Below are positions 54,539-63,095 of a stretch of DNA of 64,000 nucleotides, piece after piece. The position numbers and the translations under genes are program-made. Source of the stretch: Secundilactobacillus hailunensis. GTDB taxonomy: Bacteria > Bacillota > Bacilli > Lactobacillales > Lactobacillaceae. The number at the start of each line of letters is the position of its first letter. Within the stretch, counting starts at the first letter, position 1. Under the pieces are notes generated by a model. That model did no database searches and had not been told where the DNA came from. It saw only the letters and a list, made by a program, of their open reading frames with translations. The stretch lies in assembly GCF_005405185.1 (NCBI RefSeq), contig NZ_BJDO01000003.1:1-64000 (forward strand), given 5' to 3'.

Positions 54539-55413
54539 GCAATGACGAACAGGTAGTGGTTAATAATATCATTCAAGCTGTTAACGACGGCGCCTTTCAC
54601 CGTAAAGTTGAGGTCTCTGACCCAACACTGTCACCGACAGACGCTCAGGCAGTTCTCACGCAATATTTAAACCGGCGTCACTCACCCTCATTTGCGGTTA
54701 AATCATGGCTGGCTGGGCAAATTATACTCGCAGCGGTGCATCATGTGAACCGTAAAACGACCGTCTCCGGACTGGAAAAGATTAATCAGATTAAGACTGG
54801 CGCCATTGTCACCAGTAACCATTTCCACCCAATGGAAAACACGGCTATTCGATATGCTCTGCGCCAAGCGGGATTCAAGAAAATGGCCATTGTCAGTCAA
54901 GTCACTAACTTTCAAATGACCGGGTTCCTCGGTTTTATGATGAACTATGCCAATACGTTGCCTATCAGCACCAATCTGCATTATTTAGGTCAAGAATTTC
55001 CCCAGCTGATTCAAGAAAAATTGGCTGCTGGCGTACCCATTTTAATCTATCCCGAACAGGAAATGTGGTGGCGCTACCGTAAACCCAGACCGTTCATGTC
55101 AGGCACTTATCACTACGCTGCCAAATTCAACGTACCGGTGATCTCTTGTTTTACCGAAATGCAGTTAACTGATCAGCCAGCCGTCAACGGTGTGACCCCC
55201 GTCACCTATCACGTGCATGTGCTTGACCCGATTTACCCAGATACGACGCTCAATGAACACGCCAGCTGTGAACAGATGCGCCAGCAAGATCAGCGACAAA
55301 AAAAGGCCGCCTACGAGGCAGCCTATCATGAACCATTAACCTATCAATTTGAACGTGACGATATCGTGGGCTGGGACTATGGTAATACCACCTTGGCCAC
55401 CGACTTGCCCTGA
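54535..55413 (+). CDS. Divergent PlsC-like acyltransferase, last gene of the operon
   Basis: A 292-residue acyltransferase. Motif I is SNHFHPMEN, with Glu in the place of the catalytic-dyad Asp. Motif III is IYPEQEMWWRYRKPRP, followed by SGTYHYAAKFNVPVI. It shares the YPE-x-x-W and RP...HY pattern with the first gene, so the two look paralogous. The start is GTG with AGGGGG upstream. Its last 37 nt overlap the 3' end of sbcC on the other strand. Confidence 0.87.
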   Translation: MSNDEQVVVNNIIQAVNDGAFHRKVEVSDPTLSPTDAQAVLTQYLNRRHSPSFAVKSWLAGQIILAAVHHVNRKTTVSGLEKINQIKTGAIVTSNHFHPMENTAIRYALRQAGFKKMAIVSQVTNFQMTGFLGFMMNYANTLPISTNLHYLGQEFPQLIQEKLAAGVPILIYPEQEMWWRYRKPRPFMSGTYHYAAKFNVPVISCFTEMQLTDQPAVNGVTPVTYHVHVLDPIYPDTTLNEHASCEQMRQQDQRQKKAAYEAAYHEPLTYQFERDDIVGWDYGNTTLATDLP

Positions 55414-58400
55414 CCCATTGGCTGAACTTGAATCTGATACGAAATCGTTTCTTGCAGTAAGGTCACATGACTGATAATACCAATCATCCGATTACTGGAT
55501 TCGACGTTTTCCAACGCCTTCATCGCCGTTGATAGCGATTCTTGATCCAGTGATCCAAAACCTTCATCAATAAATAGCGCATCGATACTAATGCCACCGG
55601 ATTCATTTTGAATGGATTCGCCAAGTGCCAGTGCCAAACTTAAAGCAGCGATGAAGCTTTCACCGCCAGACAGCGTGTGCACACTGCGAACTTGCCCGAC
55701 ATTATCATCGTAAACATCGATTTCAAGTCCGGTATTTTTTTGATAAGCACCCGCTTCTAGATGAAGCTGCATTGAATAACGTCCAGAACTCAGCTGGTTT
55801 AAATGCTGGTTGGCAATCGTCAGGATTTCAGCCAGTTGAGCTCTTAATACATACCGTTCCAAGCCGAGTTTATTATCACCGCCACCTGCAACGGTCTCGA
55901 CTAAGAGCTGAAGCTCATTCAGTTCATCCAATTGGGCTGCAACTTGCTGAGTTGCAGCCTTTAATTGTGCCAAAATATCACCGTTTACGGTAACTTGCTT
56001 TTGACTTTCATCAGCTTGTTTTTGAGCCGTTTGCAGCTGCTCATTACAGTCAGCTAACTTCTGTCGGTTCTCGGTTACATCAACCAGCTGCTTATCACCA
56101 ACTAACTGCTGATATGCTGCCACATCCGCTTTGGCAGTCGTTAGCGCTTGCTGATGATCCTGAATGGCCTTCTTAAGGATGGGTATCTGATCCAGTTGGC
56201 CGATCAATTCAACAAACTGAGCCATTTTATTCGAACCTAAATGCACTTTAACTGTCTTTTCTAAAGCATTGGTAACCTGAGTTAACTTCTCTTCAGTTTT
56301 CTTTAACGTTGCTTCTGTGTTCTGTAAATTAGCTTGCGTCGTCGCCACTTGTTCCTTACTGTGTTGCAAAGCCTGATCATTCTGCTGTACTTGTTGCTGG
56401 TGCTTGGTCACTTGCTGCTGTTGCTGCGTCATATAATTATCAAGAGCGGTCAAATCGGCAAATTCAGCTGGCAGCTGTTTTTGAGCTGTTTCCAGTTTAG
56501 TCTGGGTGGTTTGCAGGGCTAATTTAGCCGATTGAACCCTTCCCTTTAGCGTTTGAATCGTCTGTTGCTGGTCTTCGATTGCTGCGGTCTGCATTTGTCG
56601 TTCAGCAATTGCCTGATCAACTTTAGCCAACTGCTGGGTGACATCGCTCAGCTGCTGTTCAGTTTCAGTTGCCTGTTGCGTAATCTTTGAAAGCATGACT
56701 GCCACCGTCAGACTAGCCTCAACTTTAAGCTCATCTCGGAGCTGCTGTTCTTGTTGGTTAACGGCTTGTCGCAGCGTCTCTAGTGCTTGCTGTTGATTGG
56801 TTAAGTCAGCAGTGGCTTTTGTACGTTGATCTTTTAACTGCTGCAGGGCCTGTTCAGCCACTTTGATCGTTTCATTGTCAACTGGTTTCGTTGCGGTCAC
56901 CGCGTGAGGTGCCGGATGAGAGACACTGCCACAAACTGGGCATGGTGTTCCCGGTTTCAACTGACTGGCCAACACAGCAATTTGTCCCGCCAGCCACTGA
57001 TTTCTTAACATCTCATATTCAGTATTGGCAGTGGCCGTCTTTTGATTTAGGTCAGTGACTGTTGACTGGAGAGCTGCAACTGTTTTTTCCTGCTTAGTTA
57101 ATTGGGCTTGCTGGTCAAACAAATCACTGACCCGTTTCTTCGTGCTTGCCTGATCAACTTTTAGCGCCGTTAGCCGAGCACTGGTTTTCAGCAGATCCGC
57201 TTGCTGTCCAATTTGGTCGTTCAACTGTTTGAGTTCAGCTTGCTGAGTAACTTCAGTCGCCTGAGTTTTTGACAGCTCAGCAGCCAGCTTCAAATGATTG
57301 CGATCATCTTGATCCAGCTGCTGATTCAACTGGCGTACTTGTTCATAGAGTGGCCGTTGCTTTGAAAGAACCGCAATTTCAGACTGAATTTTAGTCATTT
57401 TCTGAGTGATTTTTGTTAATTGCCCCCGTTGTGCTTCAAACTGTTGAGAGGTTGTCGTTTGGGTTTTTAAGTCATTAGTTAAAGTAACTTTTTGCCGTTT
57501 CAATTGTTGTTGCTGTGTGGCTAACTCCTGTTGCTGTCCATAATCATGCTGCTGTTCGTTCACCCAATTCAGCGTATCTAGTTGCTGCTGTTGCTGGTCA
57601 ATTTGTGGCTGATCCGCTTGCAGTCTTTTTTCTTCTTGGTGTTTAACGTTTAATTTCTCAATGTTTTGGTTCATTTTTTGATCAGTCTCAATTTGATTAT
57701 TCAGCTGATTAACTTTTTTTTGCGTGGCCGTTAATGCTTGCTTAGTAGCCGTTAAATTCGTCTGATCCTGCTGATACTGACCTTCAAGCTGTTCGAGACC
57801 ATGTTCGCCATCAGTAGTCGTCCAGCGTACCCGTTTCAGCCCGCTATCAATCACCGACCGCGCTGATTTGATCTGCTCTCGCTGGGTATTCAGCTGCTGT
57901 TTTAAGACCGTTGCCCAGCGCTGAAACAGCTGGGTCCCAAATACTTTTCTGAGGATGGCTTCTTTGGCACTGGAATCCGATACCAAAAAACGTCTAAATT
58001 CACCCTGTGGGAGTAAGACAATTTGCACAAACTGCTTGCGGCTGATCTGCAAAATATCGGTCAGTTTAAGATTGATTTCCTGCATCCGGGTAATTTCATC
58101 GGTTTTCACACCCGCTTTAAAAATCATCAGTTTACCGCTGCTGGGATATTCACGAGTACCCGTCCCACGCTTTTTAGCTAAAGTTTGTTTGGACTGACGT
58201 GTAACCTCGTACTCTAGCCCTTTATGTTCAAACCTCAACGTCACCGTAGTGGGCTCATCGGTTTCCGCAAAATCCGAGCGTAACGCTGAAGGATCACGGT
58301 CATCACTGGCACTTTCACCGTATAACGCAAAGGTCATCGCATCAAAGAGCGTGGTTTTACCACTGCCCGTGGGTCCAGCAATCAAAAAGATTGAAGCATC

Positions 58401-58475
58401 GTCCAATTGAGTAAAATCAATGGTTTGCTTAGCGTACGGTCCAAAATTAGTCATTTTCAGTTGCAATGGTTTCAT
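55377..58475 (-). CDS. sbcC: Exonuclease subunit SbcC
   Basis: A 1032-residue Rad50-like SMC protein with Walker A GPTGSGKTTLFDA near 35, long coiled coils rich in Gln/Leu, the zinc hook CPVC (GTPCPVCGSVSHPAPHA near 515), signature LSGGESFIAALSLALALGE and Walker B ALFIDEGFGSLD. It acts with SbcD on hairpins and protein-blocked DNA ends. It overlaps sbcD by 4 nt. Confidence 0.96.
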   Translation of the reverse strand: MKPLQLKMTNFGPYAKQTIDFTQLDDASIFLIAGPTGSGKTTLFDAMTFALYGESASDDRDPSALRSDFAETDEPTTVTLRFEHKGLEYEVTRQSKQTLAKKRGTGTREYPSSGKLMIFKAGVKTDEITRMQEINLKLTDILQISRKQFVQIVLLPQGEFRRFLVSDSSAKEAILRKVFGTQLFQRWATVLKQQLNTQREQIKSARSVIDSGLKRVRWTTTDGEHGLEQLEGQYQQDQTNLTATKQALTATQKKVNQLNNQIETDQKMNQNIEKLNVKHQEEKRLQADQPQIDQQQQQLDTLNWVNEQQHDYGQQQELATQQQQLKRQKVTLTNDLKTQTTTSQQFEAQRGQLTKITQKMTKIQSEIAVLSKQRPLYEQVRQLNQQLDQDDRNHLKLAAELSKTQATEVTQQAELKQLNDQIGQQADLLKTSARLTALKVDQASTKKRVSDLFDQQAQLTKQEKTVAALQSTVTDLNQKTATANTEYEMLRNQWLAGQIAVLASQLKPGTPCPVCGSVSHPAPHAVTATKPVDNETIKVAEQALQQLKDQRTKATADLTNQQQALETLRQAVNQQEQQLRDELKVEASLTVAVMLSKITQQATETEQQLSDVTQQLAKVDQAIAERQMQTAAIEDQQQTIQTLKGRVQSAKLALQTTQTKLETAQKQLPAEFADLTALDNYMTQQQQQVTKHQQQVQQNDQALQHSKEQVATTQANLQNTEATLKKTEEKLTQVTNALEKTVKVHLGSNKMAQFVELIGQLDQIPILKKAIQDHQQALTTAKADVAAYQQLVGDKQLVDVTENRQKLADCNEQLQTAQKQADESQKQVTVNGDILAQLKAATQQVAAQLDELNELQLLVETVAGGGDNKLGLERYVLRAQLAEILTIANQHLNQLSSGRYSMQLHLEAGAYQKNTGLEIDVYDDNVGQVRSVHTLSGGESFIAALSLALALGESIQNESGGISIDALFIDEGFGSLDQESLSTAMKALENVESSNRMIGIISHVTLLQETISYQIQVQPMGQGKSVAKVVLP

Positions 58476-59614
58476 GCTTGCTCCCCACTTTCATTTGCCC
58501 GTTTGAGTGCTGCCTTCGCCCATTTTTCCTGTTGCGGGGTCAGACGCTCTTTTGCCACCTGCTCGTAAAAATCCCCTAATAGGTCCATTGGCGATTTTTG
58601 TCGAATCTGCTGACTAGTTTCACCATGGTAGCGAACTTGCGGGTCAAACCCATCTGCCCGCCCTAAAGTAACGATTCGTGGAAAGATTTCCCGTAAGCGT
58701 GCCATGACGTTGGGAATCGGCTGCTTATCGGTCAGCGTGATGCCAACGTAATCTTCGTGATTGACGGTAATATCATCAGCCGTAGCCATTAGCTCTTCAA
58801 AACTACTGGTGATCTGTCGCACGTCATGAATCGGCGTAATCGATTTGAACGTGACCTTGACGGGTGTCTGGTCGGTATCCACGATCCAAACGCCCTTTTT
58901 CTGGCTGGCTTCTGATAAGGAAAACTTAACTGGCGAGCCACTGTAACGGGCATTGGGCAGCTGCAACGCATCTTTTCCGTGTAAATGTCCTAAAGCAACG
59001 TAGTCAAAATCCGCTAATAGATCCGTTGGCACCGCGGCCAAACCTCCAACGGTTAAATTGGTTTCCGAGTCAGTAGTTGAACTGCCGGCTACAAAGAAAT
59101 GTGCTACTAATAGGTGCTTCTTAGAAGAATCAAAGTGGGTTTCCATTTCCGTAACAACTCGTTCAAACGCTTGATCCAAATGCTGAATAGTATCATCGTT
59201 AAAGTATTGCTGAGCCGCAAAGGGTTCAAAATAGGGACAGAGGAAAAGTTGCGTATCAGGTAATTCAATCGGGGTAAACGCTTGGCTAAGATCAGTATGC
59301 AGGTATAGATTAGTCGCCTTAAACCACGGCGTACCCGTTGCCAACCGTGTCGCACTATCATGATTACCAGAAATGGCGTAGATGGGTAAGTGGTCCGTCA
59401 GGTTCAGTTGCTGCAACATCTGATTGACCATTGCCACTGATGCTTCGCGGGGTAATCGTCGGTCGTAGACATCGCCCGCAATAATCAGGCCATCAACTTG
59501 TTCTTGTTTAGCGATCTGTTCGATCTGGTCAAAGGCGTTTTGCTGCTCATCGGTCAGATCAAAACCATGAAGCCGGCGACCAATGTGCCAATCCGCTGTA
59601 TGTAGCAATTTCAC
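58472..59614 (-). CDS. sbcD: Exonuclease subunit SbcD
   Basis: A 380-residue Mre11-type nuclease with LHTADWHIGRRL, IAGDVYDRRLP, ISGNHDS, LVAHFFV and LGHLHGKD metal motifs and a C-terminal capping domain. The start is GTG with GGAG upstream. It forms a second Mre11/Rad50-like pair in this window beside YhaO/YhaN. Confidence 0.96.
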   Translation of the reverse strand: MKLLHTADWHIGRRLHGFDLTDEQQNAFDQIEQIAKQEQVDGLIIAGDVYDRRLPREASVAMVNQMLQQLNLTDHLPIYAISGNHDSATRLATGTPWFKATNLYLHTDLSQAFTPIELPDTQLFLCPYFEPFAAQQYFNDDTIQHLDQAFERVVTEMETHFDSSKKHLLVAHFFVAGSSTTDSETNLTVGGLAAVPTDLLADFDYVALGHLHGKDALQLPNARYSGSPVKFSLSEASQKKGVWIVDTDQTPVKVTFKSITPIHDVRQITSSFEELMATADDITVNHEDYVGITLTDKQPIPNVMARLREIFPRIVTLGRADGFDPQVRYHGETSQQIRQKSPMDLLGDFYEQVAKERLTPQQEKWAKAALKRANESGEQA

Positions 59615-59772
59615 TCTTATCGCTCTCCGTTCGTATTCGATACCTTTTATTTTAGCAAATTAACAGTCGCTGGAAAAGCTAATACGCGAACATATTTTCG
59701 ATTTATTTGTCCCACTTGCCAAACTCACCAAAATAGCCTAATCTGCAGGTAACTTATAAAGGAGCTGATGAT

Positions 59773-60267
59773 ATGCTGCAGACAACTTACGCGTCACCGT
59801 TAGGCCAATTGATCCTGTTGGCGGATACTTCGCACTTATTGGGTGTCTGGTATTCTGACCAGGCTCATTTAGGCGCTCATTACCCACTTGCATCGATCAA
59901 ACATGGCAGTTCAACTGTGCTGAAACAAACTGCCCAGTGGTTAACCGCTTATTTTAATGGTCAAAAGCCATCCATTAAGCAACTCCCATTAGCACCAGAG
60001 GCCACACCCTTCCGCCAGCAGGTCTATCGTGTTTTGACAACGATTCCCTATGGCCAAACCATGACTTATCAGCAAATTGTTGAGCGACTGTCTGAATTAA
60101 ACGGTCAGCCAACTGGATCAGCTCGGGCAGTTGGTGGCGCCGTGGGCCACAATCCAATTTCAATTATTATCCCCTGTCACCGGGTTATCGGTACCAACGG
60201 CAACTTAACTGGTTATGCTGGGGGCCTAGCACGTAAAAAAGCGCTGTTAGCGCTGGAGCAGGCCTAA
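59773..60267 (+). CDS. ogt: Methylated-DNA--protein-cysteine methyltransferase
   Basis: A 164-residue suicide repair enzyme that removes O6-alkyl groups from guanine. The active-site motif IIPCHRVIG is intact, as are the helix-turn-helix region TPFRQQVYRVLTTIPYGQTMTYQQI and the YAGGLARKKALL end. AAGGAG precedes the ATG by 7 nt. Confidence 0.96.
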   Translation: MLQTTYASPLGQLILLADTSHLLGVWYSDQAHLGAHYPLASIKHGSSTVLKQTAQWLTAYFNGQKPSIKQLPLAPEATPFRQQVYRVLTTIPYGQTMTYQQIVERLSELNGQPTGSARAVGGAVGHNPISIIIPCHRVIGTNGNLTGYAGGLARKKALLALEQA

Positions 60268-60335
60268 ATCGGGTTAATTGTAATACCCAATTTTACCTGC
60301 AAAATGCTTGATAGCAACTTTTAGGAGGAATCTGA

Positions 60336-60911
60336 ATGATCCAAAAAATTGCGGTTTACTGTGGTGCATCCGCAGGAAATCTACCGGTCTACCAGCAAAC
60401 GGCTGCTGAACTTGGCCGTTACCTGGCTAAGCATCAGCTGGAATTAGTCTATGGTGGTGGCAGTGTCGGCTTAATGGGCGTACTGGCAACTGCCGTGATT
60501 GATGCCGGCGGTAAAGTACACGGCGTCATGCCGCAAAACCTCGTTGACCGTGGTGCTGCAGCTCACAATCTCACCGATCTGACGGTGGTTGACAATATGG
60601 CGCTGCGTAAACAGCGAATGTTAGCCATGGCCGATGGCTGTATTGCCCTGCCCGGTGGTCCAGGAACGTTAGAGGAAATCGTTGAAGCCTATTCTTGGGC
60701 GCGAATCGGCGATAACCCTAACCCCTGTGTTTTTTATAACGTCAATCACTATTACGATCCGTTAAAGACCTTTTTTGATCAAATGGTTCAGCAAGGCTTT
60801 CTCACTGCTGAACATCGCAGTAAGGTGTTGTTCGTCGATCGGCTCACTGAGATTTTTAACTTCATGGCCCATTACACCCCCCCAACCGTTAGAACCAACT
60901 ATCATCACTAA
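60336..60911 (+). CDS. LOG-family (TIGR00730) nucleotide phosphoribohydrolase
   Basis: A 191-residue Rossmann-fold protein of the lysine-decarboxylase-like LOG family. It has the diagnostic PGGPGTLEE (PGGxGTxxE) motif near 107, YGGGSVGLMG, and MALRKQRML. Relatives hydrolyse nucleoside 5'-monophosphates, including cytokinin ribotides. The bacterial role is probably purine nucleotide salvage. AGGAGG lies 7-8 nt upstream. Confidence 0.93.
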   Translation: MIQKIAVYCGASAGNLPVYQQTAAELGRYLAKHQLELVYGGGSVGLMGVLATAVIDAGGKVHGVMPQNLVDRGAAAHNLTDLTVVDNMALRKQRMLAMADGCIALPGGPGTLEEIVEAYSWARIGDNPNPCVFYNVNHYYDPLKTFFDQMVQQGFLTAEHRSKVLFVDRLTEIFNFMAHYTPPTVRTNYHH

Positions 60912-60916
60912 AAAAC

Positions 60917-60951
60917 AAAGCCCTGCCATATCTGTTGGCAGGACTTTTTAG
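60917..60951 (+). terminator. Terminator after the LOG-family gene
   Basis: AAGTCCTGCCA-type stem (CCTGCCA / TGGCAGG) followed by ACTTTTT on the plus strand. Confidence 0.82.
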
Positions 60952-61020
60952 TGTTCAATTAACTGGATTCTAGTTATAATCATACTCAAAAAGTAATCAT
61001 TAAGAAGGGAGCTGTCTATC

Positions 61021-61509
61021 ATGCTTGCTGATGTGCACTACTCCACGCAAGTACATACGGACGTTTTTCAGGGACTCATTGTATTGGATAAGCAGGCGCA
61101 GCGCCATTTTTGGGCAACCTGCTCACAGTTGGTTTGTCTAGTCATTTTATTAGCGTCAACAATTGGCATGATGAGTATACCGCCACTTTCATCAATGAAC
61201 TATACGACGGTTAGTCTACAAGCAATTTGGGCTTCGCCAGTTGAGCGCTTATTTATATTCTTAATTATAGGGTCATTTGGCATCTCCTGGATCTTTTGGC
61301 TTCGCGACCTTAAATATCAAACCCTAGCTTCAAAATACGATCAGCTATATCGGGAACACTTAGCCATGATCAAAGCTTCAGCACCCCTAACGGAACTGAA
61401 TGCCCATTACCGCTATCTGATGTCGCTGGCAAGCCACTTTACACTGACCAGTAATGTGATTTTACTGGCATACGCGGCAGCCATTATTATTTATCATCTA
61501 CAACCCTGA
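61021..61509 (+). CDS. Small integral membrane protein, function unknown
   Basis: A 162-residue protein with three hydrophobic segments (about 38-60, 80-96 and 140-160) and a charged loop between the second and third. I do not recognise a family. AAGGGAG lies upstream of the ATG, and a TATAAT sits about 40 nt before it, so it probably has its own promoter. Confidence 0.7.
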   Translation: MLADVHYSTQVHTDVFQGLIVLDKQAQRHFWATCSQLVCLVILLASTIGMMSIPPLSSMNYTTVSLQAIWASPVERLFIFLIIGSFGISWIFWLRDLKYQTLASKYDQLYREHLAMIKASAPLTELNAHYRYLMSLASHFTLTSNVILLAYAAAIIIYHLQP

Positions 61510-61618
61510 ACCACACTGCTTTTTAGAATTCAAAAATGGGATAGCCAAACCAAATACTTGACCTTGTCTCATTTTTTTGGCATACTCACCGTGAATTTAA
61601 TCTTTGGAGGTGGGTAAG

Positions 61619-62419
61619 ATGCAAGTGAAACATGATATTGTTTATGATGAAAATCGCCATTTAACGCTGGATGCTTACCACGATGGGACCAAGCCATTTT
61701 TAGGACTCATTATTGATATCCACGGTGGGGGCTGGTTCCGTGGTGATAAGGGCAAAGATGCAGATTGGGCATCCCGTTTAGCTGACCTTGGTTATATGGT
61801 ACTCGTACCCAATTATCGCATGACTCCTGACGTTTATTACCCTGAACCGCTAGCTGATATGGCATCATTAATGGAGTGGATCTCGCGCAGTGAATACAAC
61901 CAGATGCCAATTGGTGTGGTCGGCTCTTCTGCAGGGGGCAACATGGCGGTTGAAATGGCCATTCGCTACGGGATTCCGGCAGTTTCGCTTTCCGGTATTT
62001 TAGACATTGATGACTGGCTGGCCAACCACAAAGACGTGGTGCCTGCTGAAGGCGACACCAGTGGTTTTAACCAGCAAGCCAGTTCAACAATTAATCAAAA
62101 TGGTGCTAACGACGCCTTTTACAAGTGGTTTGTAATGAACTACTTTAACCAACGGACAGACGAATTAACCGCCGCAACCCCCGTTCACCGGGTAACCAGT
62201 GAGACTGGTCCAATGTATCTAGCTAATTCTTTAAATGAATTTGTGCCGACCAGCGGGATTTTATCAATGGCTGATGCTTTGACGGACGTTGGTGTCCCCT
62301 TTGAATTGAATATGGTGCCCGGTACGCGTCACGCTAAGGGTTATTTAGATGATGTTTACGATGAAACCGTCGACTTTTTGAGGCACCATGTCTTAGTTAA
62401 ACACGTTGATGCCGTTTAA
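61619..62419 (+). CDS. Alpha/beta hydrolase, carboxylesterase-like (HSL type)
   Basis: A 266-residue esterase. The oxyanion motif HGGGW lies near 36 and the nucleophile elbow GSSAGGN near 105. The catalytic His is probably in PGTRHAKGY near 240. It resembles lactobacillus carboxylesterases of the hormone-sensitive lipase class. The start ATG at 61619 is 8 nt after GGAGG. It is cytoplasmic. The substrate is unknown, most likely short-chain esters. Confidence 0.9.
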   Translation: MQVKHDIVYDENRHLTLDAYHDGTKPFLGLIIDIHGGGWFRGDKGKDADWASRLADLGYMVLVPNYRMTPDVYYPEPLADMASLMEWISRSEYNQMPIGVVGSSAGGNMAVEMAIRYGIPAVSLSGILDIDDWLANHKDVVPAEGDTSGFNQQASSTINQNGANDAFYKWFVMNYFNQRTDELTAATPVHRVTSETGPMYLANSLNEFVPTSGILSMADALTDVGVPFELNMVPGTRHAKGYLDDVYDETVDFLRHHVLVKHVDAV

Positions 62420-62432
62420 ATATAGTTCAGAG

Positions 62433-62477
62433 AAAAGTAGCGTTGGTAACTTGAATGAGTTTACCAACGCTACTTTT
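62433..62477. terminator. Bidirectional terminator between the esterase and glutathione peroxidase genes
   Basis: AAAAGTAGCGTTGGTAAC / GTTTACCAACGCTACTTTT, a long stem with A and T flanks that serves both converging genes. Confidence 0.92.
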
Positions 62478-62479
62478 AT

Positions 62480-62950
62480 TTAATCTTTTAGCGCTTTCAC
62501 AATTGCTGGTTCAACTTTTTCTGGTTTAGTCACCGGCGCATACCGACTGATCAGCTGTCCGTCACGACCAATCAGAAACTTCGTAAAGTTCCACTTGATC
62601 CGACCATGACCGGCAGTATCTTTCAAGTAGGTAAACAATGGATCTTCGCCATCACCGTTGACTTGGACCTGCTTGGTCATTGGGAACGTCACGCCATAGT
62701 GTAGTTGACAATACGCCTCGGTTGCTTCATCTGAATCCAGTTCCTGGTGAAATTGGTTTGATGGCAGCCCTAATACTTCAAATCCCTGTTCATGATACTG
62801 CTGATAGAGCTTTTCAATGCCTTCTAGCTGCGGTGCCAGACCGCACTTACTAGCGGTGTTCACGATCAGCAAAACTTTACCGGCATAGTCGGCAAAATTG
62901 ATTGCTTGACCACTCATTTCAGTTTCTTGAAAATCATATATTGTACTCAT
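62480..62950 (-). CDS. Glutathione peroxidase family protein
   Basis: A 156-residue thiol peroxidase. The catalytic Cys is in NTASKCGLAPQL near 36, the Gln in PSNQF, and the Trp in KWNFTKFLI. It uses cysteine, not selenocysteine, and such bacterial forms usually take electrons from thioredoxin. The start is ATG at 62950, 7 nt after AGGAGG. The longer frame start has no SD. Confidence 0.94.
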   Translation of the reverse strand: MSTIYDFQETEMSGQAINFADYAGKVLLIVNTASKCGLAPQLEGIEKLYQQYHEQGFEVLGLPSNQFHQELDSDEATEAYCQLHYGVTFPMTKQVQVNGDGEDPLFTYLKDTAGHGRIKWNFTKFLIGRDGQLISRYAPVTKPEKVEPAIVKALKD

Positions 62951-63030
62951 ACTTCTTCCTCCTCTTAAAAGCATTGTGCACAATCAATATAACGCTTTTA
63001 AGCGACACTAACAAGCTATTGCAACGATTA

Positions 63031-63076
63031 AAATAACCCGTCAAACAGTCCAGTTAACTGTTTGACGGGTTATTTA
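63031..63076 (-). terminator. Terminator after the PAS-domain gene
   Basis: AAATAACCCGTCAAACAG / CTGTTTGACGGGTTATTT, a perfect long stem, lies 20 nt past the stop on the minus strand. Confidence 0.92.
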
Positions 63077-63095
63077 ATGACTTATTTAAGCTTAA

